In this document: positions 22,307 to 35,600 of the stretch, piece after piece
Layout: every line of letters starts with the position of its first letter
Position numbering within the stretch: the first letter of the stretch is position 1
From: Steromphala cineraria
Taxonomy: Eukaryota > Mollusca > Gastropoda > Trochida > Trochidae
DNA length: 64,000 nt
Direction of reading: 5' to 3'
Assembly (NCBI GenBank): GCA_916613615.1
Contig: OU744726.1
Coordinates: 68,034,764-68,098,763 of the forward strand
Made by a program: the position numbers and the translations under genes
Notes under the pieces: generated by a model
The model's input: the letters and a program-made list of their open reading frames with translations, nothing else
What the model was told of the DNA's origin: nothing
The model's database searches: none

Positions 22307-22650
22307 GCAAGGGAGCAAACTCCGAACACGTTTCTTGAGCTCCTCACAGTGCTTGTAGCTATATTAGTAAACAACAACACGTGGGGTCGAAGACACCGTC
22401 AGAGACCTTCCAGTTGCAGCTCGTTCCGCCCAATGAATCCAATGAACAAGAGCTGTTTTTGAATATAGATTATTGTGATATATCCAATCTAGACCAGGCA
22501 GGAACTGAGACATTTCCGCAAGCTTAAAATTTTGGTTGAATCAGCAAAACAAAAACACTGTTCATTGGCAAAGCTTCTATTCTGGACAATAACGACTCAA
22601 GTGCTGACATTGGCGATGTGCCCCTCGAAAGGAGAAAAATCACTATAAGG
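22307..22650 (+). other. Coding-like stretch next to the terminal repeat, no complete gene
   Basis: One frame is open from about 22333 to a TAA near 22528, including QLQLVPPNESNEQELFLNID, and another from about 22540 to a donor-like TATAAG|GTGAGC at about 22650, including DNNDSSADIGDVPLERRKIT. Amino-acid composition looks protein-like rather than random, but no start codon or acceptor could be fixed, and no family is recognised. Confidence 0.3.
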
Positions 22651-23258
22651 TGAGCTTTCACGACTACAGTATTTAAATTTTCTGTTGAAAATATCAAATC
22701 AAGTTTATTGTAGTGTCGAATTTGATTGGGCTAGCTTAGGACAAGAAGGTATTTTTGTTTTGATTACCAGTAATAGCAATCTTTTTTATAATTTATTTTT
22801 AACTAGGAATATATATGGAAAGTGTATTTATAAAAACGAATCTAAAATTTGTAATAAAATTTATTTAATATTTTGTTTCAATATATCTAATCAGTCTATT
22901 TTATCGTTATATATACAATCTGCTAGACCTGTGTAACAACAGCTTATAAAGTGCCATAAATGCTTATATATACAACAGTGTATAAAATAGAGTTGAAACC
23001 TAGCCTGTCCTGAAAATTAATTTGTCAATTCATAAGGGGAAAATGAAGAAAAAAATTGAAAAGTTACCAGTCCTGACCAAAAAGTAACCAGTCCTGCCAA
23101 AAAGTAGCCAGTCAAGGACTGGCAGACGGGCTATATTTTAAACACTGTATACAGTAGTATTTTGGCATATCAAAAGTTGAATTGGGGACAGAGTCTGGAA
23201 TCAAATATAAGTCAAATTCATATTCATATTCCATATCTTTCAATATTTTCTTTTCTAG

Positions 23259-23297
23259 TTTTCAAATGGCTCTGTATGTTCCAGAATTGATTGAAGA
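23259..23297 (+). CDS. Candidate small coding exon of element copy 2
   Basis: Acceptor CTTTTCTAG, then TTTTCAAATGGCTCTG..., and donor GAAGA|GTAAGT. From the ATG (good context, CAAATGG) it reads MALYVPELIEE. It lies about 600 bp downstream of the donor-like site near 22650. Product unknown. Confidence 0.35.
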
Positions 23298-23816
23298 GTA
23301 AGTATTTGAGATTTTGATGTTCTGATTAAGAACAATTTACTGGCAACCTCTTATGCATCTTCATTTGTTGAGAACCCCAAACTATGTTCATATTCAAGGT
23401 TATGTATATGAAATACTAACTATTAATTGTTCATCGTCCAGGATAATACCTTTGTTTCCCTCATTAATTACATAATATACATGAATATTTAAGATCCCCC
23501 TTTTTTAGGACACCACTAAACCATACAAATGAGGGCTGTTAAGATCAAGCCTTCCTAAGGTTTTTGTATTATATATTAAATAGATGACATATCTATAAGT
23601 ATTGCTGAAATTGGAAAATGTTTTATAAGGAGGCTTGGCAAAGGTGGTTTTGCTTTAACAATACAAATGAAAAATGTAGCCAATAATCCATCAATGATCA
23701 CACAAGTTCTTTTTACAATATGAGATATGCTCAGAGATTTTTTGAATTGTTTTTGCAAAATTAGTTTTTTTTATTCAAATGTTTTCCATTTAAGAAACTC
23801 ATTTCTATTTTTGCAG

Positions 23817-23895
23817 ATATTCACAATCAAAATGTCTTAACACAAGAAGATTGGGAAGACACTATTTTTTTGGAGAAAATTGCCAGGAAATTCAG
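23817..23895 (+). CDS. Candidate second coding exon of element copy 2
   Basis: Acceptor TATTTTTGCAG and donor TTCAG|GTTAGC. In phase with the preceding candidate it stays open (YSQSKCLNTRRLGRH then YFFGENCQEIQ). A second frame is also open. It could belong to the element's own gene or to a captured host fragment; no downstream exon was fixed. Confidence 0.35.
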
Positions 23896-26800
23896 GTTAG
23901 CAAGATAATGAAGAATCATTGAATTTTAAACTTTATCTGAAATAAATATTTGCAAAAGTCTCGTTAGCAGGACTTAAGTAACAATTCTTATTTATTTTTA
24001 AGCTCATCTGACCTGAAAAGATTGATTTGCTTATGTCACGGCATCCAGCCATAACTTTTTAAATTTTCTACCAGATTCACTGATGCTAAAAATCTCAAAT
24101 ATAGTGTACAGACTCCTTTAGCTGATCAGGATTAAAATAGGCTCGGTGACCCTGTGACCTTAATTTCATATCTTAATCCAGAAGCAAATGCCCAAGAAAC
24201 TGAAGTCTTGTGTACATACTTCTTTGCTCATCAGGACCTCAAGAAGACAAGGATTATCAACTTCTTTATTGTAAAATGTAGCGGCGTTTTGGTATAGATT
24301 TTTATAGATTCGGGGGGAGTAGAGATTTTGTAATATTGTTACTCATTATATGGGTGATCATTTGTAAAATTTATTTGATAGCCCGGTAAGTTGATAAGCT
24401 GAATTAATCATTTCAACAACAAAATATTCTTTAAGTACATGAGTCCTGTAAGACCAAATAGTCTATAGCAATTTATATTGTCTCCCATTCATCCAATTAT
24501 GTAGTTAAACCTTTCACAGGAAAACTGGTGAACATTATTCTTGAAAAGCAATTTGCACAAAATTATTTAAATTTTAGAATAACATATACCATAATTATAA
24601 TAAGATACATGGACATTTAATTTACATTGGGTCATGATATCATTAAAAAGCATTGGAGTATTCTCTTTATCATGTATGAAGGATGAACCTCTATTTGTTA
24701 CTCTAATTTCAACCCAATACTCAATACATTTTCCCAGAATTAATTTCTATGGTAAGATCAACCCTACATTCTTACATATGTAATTCTTTTTATGTATGAA
24801 ATATTAAAAAAAATGTTATTGAGAACCTAGTAGTGACAGAGAATATTAATAACTAATCCACTAAAAATAAGTTATTATGTAATATTTTTGTTGTAATCAT
24901 GACAAACAAATAAAGATAATGGACAAGAAGCAGAAATCCTTGACATTACTTATACAATTGAGTTTGGAAAGGGCCAGATCTTCCAGTTTGGATTTGAGTG
25001 GAGGAATTGGTAGGGTCTAACCAAGGTTGTGGAGAGGGGCTTCAGGGATAACTGGTTGGAAAATTAACTTTGTATCAAGATGTTGTCAAAGCAGTTAACA
25101 GCTTCTTTGTTTTTGTGTAAGTTCACTTTAGAAAGATTTTGTAATTCTGTTATTTAGGGAAAGAATTGAAACCATCATGACCACTTTGATTTCTATCTTA
25201 AACAAAACCTGATTGTTAAAAACTGAAATATTGTATACGCTAAATTATACAAATGAAAATCATTGTATATTTGGGGATTTATTGAAGAGAACACAACTTG
25301 ACAATGCTTTTTTTATTCATATTTAGCTCATCAAAATGACCCTCTGGCCTTACAGCATGTCATGGTGTCCGACGTCCATCCGTCCGTCTGAAATCTTGTG
25401 TACAGACTCCTTGAACAGTGAGGATTTTGATTTACAGGGATAGGCAATCATGTTGCCTACATACTCAATTAGAATTGGAAACCGAGTTGCCCCTGCTACA
25501 ATGACAAAGAATGGTGCAATGTTGTGCAGAGACTCCTTAGGTATTTGGGATTCTAATGAAATGGTACATTTGGTGACCCTATGGCCCCTACATAGGAAGA
25601 ATGCACATTCACCACACGCTAAAACAAAATTCATAATGTGGCCTGATGAGCTACAGAACCAATCTCTCTATTTTTAGCTCATCTGGCCTGACAGGGCTTA
25701 TGGCATGGCATGATGTCTGGCATCCGTCTGTCCGTAAACTTTGTACATTTTCGACTTCTTCTCCAGGAGCACAAGGACAAGAAACTTGAAACCTTGTGTA
25801 CATACTCCTTGACTCCTTGACTAGAGAGGATTATTATTTATAGCTTTTGTAACCCTATGGCCCCTACTAAGGGCCATAGTGGCCACACCCTTAAATCTTG
25901 TTTTCATCTTCTTCTCCAGAAGAATAAGGTCTAGAAAGTTGAAATTCAGTGTGCAGGCTCCTTAACTAGTGATGATTATAATTTAGAGCCTGTGGCCCCC
26001 TATTGATGGCCTCACCTTTAAAACCTATTTTCATCTTAATATTCTCCAAAAGCTTAACGGCTGGAATGCTGAAATCTTGTCTATGGACTATTAAGTTGGA
26101 TAAGGCGGATTTAAAATTGGTGACCCTGCAGTGGCGGATCTGGGGAGGGGGTTATTTTTTCTTATGTTTATTTTGGTTTAGATTTTTCAGGTTCATACAT
26201 ACACAGTATGTATGTACAGTATACATATCAAGAGCCTACATTGTGAGGTGTTATTATGCCATTAACAGTCAAGGAAGTGTATCATGCAGATTATTTATAT
26301 ATTAAGACAGCAATGACCTTACTAGCACAGGGGCGGATCCAGGATTTTTGTTTGGGAAGGGTGCAACCCTTTGGGTGTTGCAAGCGCAACTTTTGATTGA
26401 TTGTTTAAATCTATATTTGGAAGTCTTTTGGAAGGGGTGGGCATCCCGCACCCCCCTTTTGGATCTGCCAATGCTAGCATCTAACCAAATTACCCATTTA
26501 TGAACATTGTTGCCTGATTCTTGGGTTGTGGGTTTTAATCCTGATAAAATCTTTTGCTGGACATCATGGTATTAGATGTAATCATATGAATATAGAACAG
26601 GGGCGTAGGAACGTTTTCTATAGTGTTCATGGAAATTTTTGCCTAAAGCATCGCTGCAATAGCGTAGGAACGGGCGAGCGGGGGGGGGGGGGAGATTCTC
26701 TAGTGCTGATGGACATTTCCCCCTAAAGCATGTAAAATTGCATATGTGTCGCTTGATATATATGTATATGCAACTGATATGTTGTAATATGTTACTGAAA

Positions 26801-28181
26801 TTTCGGTTATATTGCGTTTACAGACAGGATTGTTTTGTATTAGATCTAAAATTGCATTTAAATATTTAGGTTATCAGGTGTATAAAGATGACTATTTTCG
26901 TAAATTGTCTTGTAAAATCAATAAGTATGTTGCGCGTTTGTGCGCGTGTCCTGCTAAGCACGTGATTCTACATTGCAGAATTTAGGCTACTGCATGTGTG
27001 AAGAGGTCAAAACCTTCTGGATATTTAAATGAAATATTCTGAACTCGAATTATTCATAGCATACTGCACATAGTCCATTCTTTTAGTTATTGGTAAAAAG
27101 AACTAATGTTAATCATAGCAATATATTTAATGTACCCTTATAGCTATCAGTTTGACGAGTTGTAAATAATAATTTTAAAAAATTAATTCCGAAAATTTTC
27201 CCCACTTTTTGGAGTGAGGGGGCTCCGCCCCCCCGCGCCCCCCCCTGTTCCTACGCCACTGTAGAAAATGATTGAAAGAATTATAATATCATTTGCATGA
27301 TACACTTCCTTGACTGTTATGATTGGTTGTGTAAAAATTAGTTTCTAGTTTTTAGAAATTCCTTGTGACTCTTGGTACATAATATGGTAAGGCTAAGTTG
27401 TACAACAATAGGTAGAGGGATTACTGTTTGGATTTCAATATGGAAATCTGGAATACATGCTAAAATCTTAAACTTCTTGCATGCAGCAGGAGAATGATTG
27501 ATCTTTGAAATGAATAATTTGTCTTGAAACCTTAGTTTATGATTTTAAATTGTAAAAGTTGTAATAGATACAATAACCACCTTAAAACTTAAATTTCCTA
27601 TAAAAATCAAATGTCCAACTGTCTTAAAATATTGCCAACATGCCATCTCCAATGAAAATGACAAGTAACTAAGTGACAGTATATTTAATTATGGATAACT
27701 TGTAGGCTATACATCTTTGTGTTCATCCTTAGAGATAATAGATAAGTAATATCTGATGATCCCAAGGCTCTATGCATGTAAACAAAGAAAACACTACAAT
27801 ACTTAATTCAATTTGATTCAATACTTGATTGTAATTTTTTGTTTGATTGTCAATTGCCAATTATGTGTTAATGTGTGGTACTGGTGTCATTTATAAGCCG
27901 TCAAAGATCTCAAGCTGTGTATTAAGGAATGTTTAGTATGATAAATTATTTGTAATACATGACTTACATAGCTCCTATGAATGGCACTTCCAGTCTCAAA
28001 AGTTTAATTTAAACTCTCTTTAAAAAGAGGCTGAAATATTTTGTATTTCATCCATGATTAACCTATGTCTTTTTGTTTAACTTAATCTAACTTAATCATA
28101 AACAAGATTTTACTGGACTGAAGGGCTTGAGATATTTTATGATTGAAGATGAAGGTTGAATACAAAATACAATGTATTAAT
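23896..28181. other. Interior of element copy 2, repeats only
   Basis: Mirror of 15220-19509. It holds AGCTCATC-family relics (23994-24275; 25326-26125, two members end to end), the hAT-like MITE (26328-26473), a 13-G run near 26680, the CAGTGGCGTAGG-type MITE (about 26657-27264) and otherwise AT-rich sequence without a supportable gene. Confidence 0.5.
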
Positions 28182-29864
28182 AAAAATAGAGCCATTGGCT
28201 CTGTAGCTCATCAGGCATAATATCAAGTTTGCTTTATACAGGCAAGATGAGCTAAAAATGAAACTGATGTTACCTATTACAAGAAAACCTATAAAAAAAT
28301 TACAAAACAAATGTATTATTATTTAACACTTTCTAGATCGCCAGTATCAGACAGTGAAAGAAGTCCACACTAAAATATCCAAGGAGAAATAAATTTGTCA
28401 TAGACTGTCATCTAATGGAGAAAAATAGGTTTTTAAGATTGTGACCCCTGTGACCCTATTTGGGGTCATGGGGTCACAAAACCTACAGTTTAGAATCCCA
28501 ATTGACCAAGGAGTCTACATGCAGTCTTTCAGCTCAATAGACCTTTAGGAGCTAAAGGTGATGATGAAAATAAGTTTTTAAGGTTGTGACCCCTGTGACC
28601 CTATTTGGGGTCATGGGGTCACGAAATCTACAATTTAGAATCCCCATTGGCCAAGGAGTCTGCACATATAATTTCAGCTCTCTAGACCTTTTGGAACTTG
28701 AGAAGAAGATGAAAATAGTTTTTTAAGGTTGTGACCCCTGTGACCCTATTTGGGGTCACAGGGTCAACAAAGTTACAAATTAGAATCCCCATTGTCCAAG
28801 GAGTCTGCACATATCAATATTAACTCTTTAGACCTTTTGGAACTGGAGAAGAAGATGAGAATTGGCTTTTAAGGTTGTGACCCCTGTGACCCTATTTGGG
28901 GTCATGGGGTCACGAAATCTACAATTAAGAATCCCGATTGGCCAAGGAGTCTGCACATATCATTTTCAACTCTATAGTCATTTTAGTACTGGAGAAGAAG
29001 ATGAAAATAGGTTTTTAAGGTTGTGACCCCTGTGACCCTATTTGGGGTCACAGGTTCACCAAAGTTACAAATTAGAATCCCCATTGTCCAAGGAGTCTAC
29101 ACATATCACTTTCAACTCTCTAGTCCTGTTAGAACTGGAGAAGAAGATGAAAATAGGTTTTTAAGGTTGTGACCCCTGTGACCCTATTTGGGATCATGGG
29201 GTCACGAGATCTACAATTTAGAATCCCCATTGGCCAAGGAGTCTGCACATATCGTTTTTAACTCTCTAGTCCTTTTAGAACTGGAAAAGAAGATGAAAAA
29301 AGGTTTTTAAGGTTGTGACCCCTGTGACCCTATTTGGGGTCACAGGGTCACCAAAGTTACAAATTAGAATCTCCATTGTCCAAGGAGTCTGCACATATAA
29401 TTTTTAACTCTCTACTCCTTTTGGAACTGGAGAAGAAGATGAAAATAGGTATTTAAGGTTGTGACCCCTGTGACCCTATTTGGGGTCACAGGGTCACCAA
29501 AGTTACAAATTAGAATCCCCATTGGCCAAGGACTCTGCACATATCATTTTTAACTCTCTAGTCCTTCAGGAACTGGAGAAGAAGATGAAAATAGGTTTTT
29601 AAAGTTGTGACCCCTGTGACCCTATTTGGGGTCACAGGGTCACCAAAGTTACAAATTAGAATCTCCATATGCTAAGGTACTTTTACACAAAATTTCAGCT
29701 CTCTAATGTGTATGGTTCATGAGGAGAAGTCGAAAGTGTCAAAAGTTTACGGACGGACGGACGACGGACGACGGACGACGGACGGACGACGGACGACGGA
29801 CGGACGCCGGACAACGGGCCATGCCATAAGCCCATCTGGACTTTCAGTCCTGATGAGCTAAAAA
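28182..29864 (-). mobile_element. AGCTCATC-family Helitron-like element with 9-unit tandem core
   Basis: Counterpart of 13690-15219 in element copy 2. Nine occurrences of GTGACCCCTGTGACCCTATT are seen (28441 to about 29606) against eight in copy 1. The hairpin end is at 28185-28200 and the GGACGGACG tract at 29751-29815. Confidence 0.8.
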
Positions 29865-32065
29865 ATTGTCTGTGTGTTTATATATATATGTATATATTAA
29901 TTGATAGGGATGATATTATCATAAATACTATGCAAAGATATTTGTATATGCCACCTCCTATTGTCCTTCATTGAAACAACTACAAATCTGTTTCTCAATG
30001 CTTGTGATGTAAGAGATGCTGTACAGATGTTATCTAAATTTTAAATTAAACCTCCCCAATATACATATTCTAAAGATAAATGGATGCAAAATTGTTGATA
30101 ATTATCTGAATTTTGTAAAAAAATTGATAAGATGGTTCATGTGTGTGTCTTAATTGTGAAACAAAGGTGAGTATGGAATTACATTGTGAATTACAATACC
30201 ACACTGGCTATGAGTGGTAACAGAAGTGTTGTTCTCTTTTGCTCCAAACGCAATTTATGAAATTTATGAATTAATTTGCACAGCACAAGATGTACATCTA
30301 TACATGTAGAATCTGCAGGTAAACATTTGTTTATGGCAATAAAGACTTAACTGCCAACTGTGCATTTTCATAAAATTTGACCTCTTTCTTAAATAATCTC
30401 AAAAATAGTGAAGGAATCTGATCTCTTGTATGTATCACAGCAGTTATTGACAAAAATACTGTGCCAGACCTGAGCTCTGTTGCATCAGTCATGCTCATGT
30501 GTTTCTGTAACTTTGCTTGAAAAATAAAATGAATAAAATTTGTTTTGGGACATATGTTCTTGACTGTTCTTTGAGTGATTGGTCTTTTAATAGTCAAAAG
30601 GCAGTTGCCATTGCAGAAGTTCAGCACAGAGGGAGTTAACATCAACTGCACAATAACACCTTTAGCTTCATGTACAGTATTTTACCTTTCAGCTGATGAA
30701 ATTGCTTTACTCACTAACTATATTTGATCCAGGTAGAACTGATACACATTATCATAGTGAACAGTTGGTGTCTTGCCTTAGTGATTTGAATTTTGTAACA
30801 AATTGTGTTTTGGCATTTTTACATAAAAACATAATTTGCATTTAAACATTTTCAACCAGGAAACCTTGGGTTGCCTCTAAGACAACCAAGATGAGTGTGG
30901 GGATTATTGGAAATGGTGGTTTAGGACTATAAGTCAATAATATTATGTTACTCAGTTTCAAAATTAAATTTGAAATTTTAATTTTGATGTTTTTGCTGAA
31001 TTTCTTTTTTTTTTGCATTTCCTCCAAGAAGAAGATTGGAAAGCTGATTTTCACAAAAGACACTTTAATCACCTAAGTGTCTTCTGTTATCAAATAAATC
31101 AATAAAATTTTAAAAAGTTACAAATAATCAGGGCTTGCCAAGAATATATTTCTTACAGCAATATAAGTGTTGATATATTTGATATCAGTAGAGTAGTAGT
31201 TAGTAATATTCTATTCATCATAAAGAATCATATAATCAATGACAGATGTGCAAAATGGTTAATCACATCATATAAAGATAATGGACGCGTCAAATTTTTA
31301 TGATGGAAAGGACATTGTCCATTTCGGGGTTGGCGATATTTTGTCACCAAATTCGCAATTGAACGGTAGAATGCAGAGATTTTGAAAAAAATCCAAAGGT
31401 TCTAAGGAAATGTTTTGGGTGGTAAATTAATATACCTGTATGTGCTTTATAATGGAAAATTTTAATTCATGGAGTCTCAAATATTATATCTTAAACTCTA
31501 CCTGTGGATACAATAAACTACCAGGAAAGTAAAAATATATCTGTGCAAAATGGCTGTTCCAAGCAAATAAGTAAGTTTATATAATTACTAATTATAATAT
31601 ACCTTTTTTTAGTAATTCTAATATATTTTCCCATCTTCAATTTAATTTATTAAATGTAAAATTTGAAGATATGCTCTTATATTGAGATATATATATATAT
31701 GTTAAAAAACAATCCAGATAATATATAGACTTTACTGTTTCAATTTGAAATTATCAGTTTTAAAAAAAACATTAAACAATTGATGAATAAATCTTAAATA
31801 ATGAGTATTTATTTTCTATATCTAAACTTGGTAAAAATATTTGTAATTTATTGTTGAACAATAAACTGTGACAAAGTCAATAATTTTTTTTAATTCGATA
31901 TAGTGCTTTCAACATTATGAAATAATTTAAAAAGGCTAATAAAATTATATTTTGACCCAAAGATATTAAATGAAGTCAAGATAAATATATTTAGATCGTG
32001 AAGAATCAAGAATAGTGCAGAGTGAAATTTTAGAGACGATACAATTGTGATTTTCTATCATTTCG
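29865..32065. other. AT-rich interior of element copy 2, no firm gene
   Basis: Mirror of 11489-13689; the same unremarkable open stretches occur on the minus strand (30331-30651, 30842-31072). Confidence 0.4.
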
Positions 32066-32610
32066 ATATTTGCTGCGGTTTGTTCAGGTCAAACGAATGT
32101 CAAGGTCATCAATGGCTGACAAGTTGACAGGACAGCCGCCGATTTTACAAATTATGTCTGCTGGCTATCGAAGAAATGATACATGGACGTTGTTCTCATT
32201 GTTGACACCTGCAGACTGATGTTGCCGATCGAATCGAACACTACATAGGTGTTGTCATCTTCTCTTAAATTAATAAACGTCCATAAAAGGTAAGTTTTGG
32301 TTGTTTTTCGTGAGTGGGGATTTTGGCGTAAAACTCTTGAGGTAGCGATTTTAGAGATGTCGTCGCCTGTAACTTTTGTAATAATGATCCGATTTAAATA
32401 GTCGATAGCTCGTTTTGTAGGGAAATCATTTAGCTTTCGATTGGTTGTCTTGAAATTTTCCCAAAAAATATTTTCGATTTTTAATTTGACTTTGTTTGAG
32501 TGTTGTCCGATCATTGCGATACATCCCTTTCCTTATATATAGTATTAGGGTAGGGTCTATGAGTATGTATGTCTTTCTAACGCTGTATTTAAGCGATACA
32601 TGTCCCTGTG
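32066..32610 (-). repeat. Right terminal inverted repeat, element copy 2
   Basis: Reverse complement of 10944-11488 (the outer variant). Ends CATGTCCCTGTG at 32610, immediately followed by the CACAGGGG start of another element. Confidence 0.93.
32152..32514 (-). CDS. 120-codon ORF within terminal repeat (copy 4 of 4, outer variant)
   Basis: Same translation as 11040-11402 (NPHSR, TYVVF). It points into element copy 2. Function unknown. Confidence 0.45.
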   Translation of the reverse strand: MIGQHSNKVKLKIENIFWENFKTTNRKLNDFPTKRAIDYLNRIIITKVTGDDISKIATSRVLRQNPHSRKTTKTYLLWTFINLREDDNTYVVFDSIGNISLQVSTMRTTSMYHFFDSQQT

Positions 32611-35600
32611 CACAGGGGGTACTCGACTGTACAGGTAAAGCGGAAGTTGCACCTCTGCAACGTCCAATTCCTCACTGTACAGTGAAAACAAAACAACCCC
32701 GACTCCACGTTCACGGTTAGTTCTAGTTAATACGTTGTTTATAACAGATTTAAACTGTCTTGGTGGACCAATGAAGCTTTACTGCTTTGTAAACTACTGC
32801 ATTTATAATGTAACATAACTTCGGTCTCTGCATAATGATGATTTTCAGCTGTCCTTGAGATCGCGTTCGAAAGCCTAACGAAAATATGTCTAAATTTGCC
32901 AATCACAGCAATTTAGATGAACGGAGTCATTCAAATTAACCTTTCATATGTTGATAGAATGTGGATATCGTTATATAAATGCCAAATCAAGTCTTTCTGA
33001 CTGTTTCGGCCAAATATTTCGACTAAAATTAAACTGTACGCTGAAGGGACGTTGCGACTGTCTCGGATGCTGACTGTACGGGAAGTTGCGCATTTACAGA
33101 GTAACCGAGAACTGTCATATGTTTATAAAATAACGATTGCATTTAAATCCACACGACAATAATGGCTGTAATATTGCTCAAACGGCACTAAACACCAACG
33201 TAATCAATCAATCACTATTCAGAACTTACATGCATAATAGTTTCGGGGGGATATTGGTGAATGTGTTCATATAAAATTGAAGATACAAACTACTTTTATT
33301 TATAAAGTTATGCGACAATAAATGCTATGATGTTAATACATTTTCGGAAGATAAATATTGCTACGTTAAACGTTTATGCAATTGTATACTTCACGGTAGT
33401 TTTAATACCTGTTTTCTTCAGTCTTTATCCCCGTGCAACTTCCCTCATGCGTATGAGAGGGCCTCATAAGCTCAGATAATACTCTGAAATGAGGGCCTTA
33501 CTTACGCTTATAAAGCCCTCCATCCCCAGATAATACCCTCCCACCAGGGATATTATCTTGTAATGTTACTCATCTAATATAACCATTAACGCTGAGATGT
33601 TTATTTTAATATTAAACTAAGTCAGTTTAATGAGAAACTCATATATAACCATTAACGCTGAGATGTTTATTTTAATATTAAACTAAGTCAGTTTAATGAG
33701 AAACTCTTATGAAAAATAAGTCCAAATTCAACCAGGATTGACGCGTCAATACTTATGTCTTCAAGATTCCTGTTTGACCTTCACACAGTGTGTGACCTTC
33801 ACATGACGTTTTGTCTTAGAGGTAAACAGTAACTAATACATTATCAAAATTACCAAATTTCACTTGATATTCAGTGTTAAAGACTTTTCAAAAAACCATG
33901 TTGGCCAATGTCAGCTATGACATCATTCTTCAGAGAATATTATTCCTAGAAGCAGAAACAAATTTGGTTGAATTATCAATCACCGTTTGCCAGATACATG
34001 TGATTAAAGACTGTAATTTAAAGTTGACTGTTTCAAAACCCCTGTATAATGTAATGAAACCTAACACTTTAACTATTGATATTTCACTCATAAGGTATAC
34101 CAGAAACAATGTTGGTCTTGTTTATCCACATACAAAGATGTATATTTTGTTTTGATAACTTAAATAGTAATGGAGTAATGAACTTTGGAACTTTAATTGT
34201 TGAAAACACTGAAATTTGATTAGTTTTAGACCCCTACTTCATGTTGGTCCCTCTAGCTCCTTAATTATCAACATTTTCATGATAAAGTGCAACATAGCAA
34301 AGGAAATGTGCCAAAAATGAGGATTTTCCAAAAACATCAACGATAAAATTTCTATCTGTAAAAGTTTTCAAACTAAAATTCTCAAAGTAAAATAACCCTC
34401 GAAAAATGTTAAAATCGCCGAAAAATATAACAAATCTCTTTATGTCAACATATTTCCTTTAATATTAACTTTTATATAATAATGACATGGAGGGAACTTG
34501 TTGAACTATCATTGTAGAACAGAATGCATCAAACAGATTGAATTCTTGACATTTCCTTACCGAGTAGTGTCCCTTTGAACGTGACGCATGAAAATCCTTT
34601 ATTTCAAAAGATCATTTTTGAAACTGCTGTAGTTTAAAAACCGCTACAAATTGATACTTCATATGACCTATTTATGTGTAGCAATCTCTCAGCTTTTCAA
34701 ATGAGCTATAGCATGCGTCTGTTTGTACTTCCGTTACTGAGGAGAAGATTTTCAAAGACGCGTACCGTCTGAACCGCGAAATTTCACCAAAATTTCACCA
34801 GTTTTTCGAAAATAGAAAAAAATCTATTTATACGGCCGGAAACTGCTATGGGCTTAGTCGATGGAGAATGCATCTTCCTACGCAGAGCCTAAAAGACCAG
34901 TTTCCAAACTGTCATTTTATGCCTTGCTGCAGAGACTTGAGTTTTCTGTGCTTGCTCTCTACTAAGTTTTATACAATTATCTCCCGTTGTTACCGAGAAA
35001 TTAAGGTTTGAAGTTTTGACTTTAACCAAAATCGATATTCAGAAATCTGGCTCGTGCATTTCTAAGTTAGGTCATACTCTTCAATCCCTGAAAGTTTCAT
35101 GAAAATCGGTTGGTTGGTTAATAAATCCACCTTTATGTATTGGGGACATGTATCATAACGTACAGTATAACTGTTATTATATGTAACTCCCCGTACAGTG
35201 CCGGTGCAACGTCCATCAGGGCGTACAGTCTATATTTTGTCTTGTTTCTCTTTAAATGTAATGAAATAAGCATTGATACACCACATGGGCCTTTTAATAC
35301 GCATTATGTTACTGTATAAGTTACAAAAATCATCAAATGACCTCTACATAGTCCGCAACATGAGTTAAACAGTCAATTTCGCGATCGCTACATTAGCTTC
35401 GAACGGGCAGTCACTTGAAATGGGCAAGTATAACAAGAATTGAAACATTATCGTAATTATGCCTTTAGAAATATGTAGAGAAATACTTTAAAATTTCATA
35501 TTTTACACGTTTCAACTCTCAGAAGGTGAATATTACTAGAACTAACCGTGAACGTGGAGTCGGGGTTGTTTTGTTTACACTGTACAGTGAGGAATTGGAC

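Larger units (their letters stand above)
21762..32610 (-). mobile_element. Large TIR DNA element, copy 2 (10.85 kb, reverse orientation)
   Basis: Reverse-complement copy of 10944-21643 with the same CACAGGG ends and 545-bp repeats (21762-22306 and 32066-32610). Mirrored features pair at a constant coordinate sum of 43405 inside and 43554 outside. The 149-bp difference comes mainly from one extra core unit in the enclosed Helitron-like element, partly offset by a shorter G run (13 against 18). Isolated single-base differences are the only others noticed. No target duplication exists: the left flank is GTCGTAAT, while the right end touches the next element directly. Superfamily unresolved, as for copy 1. 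Confidence 0.88.

Noticed and set aside
33874..34155. 93-codon open frame within the 3.04-kb element
   Set aside because: No domain and AT-rich; likely chance.
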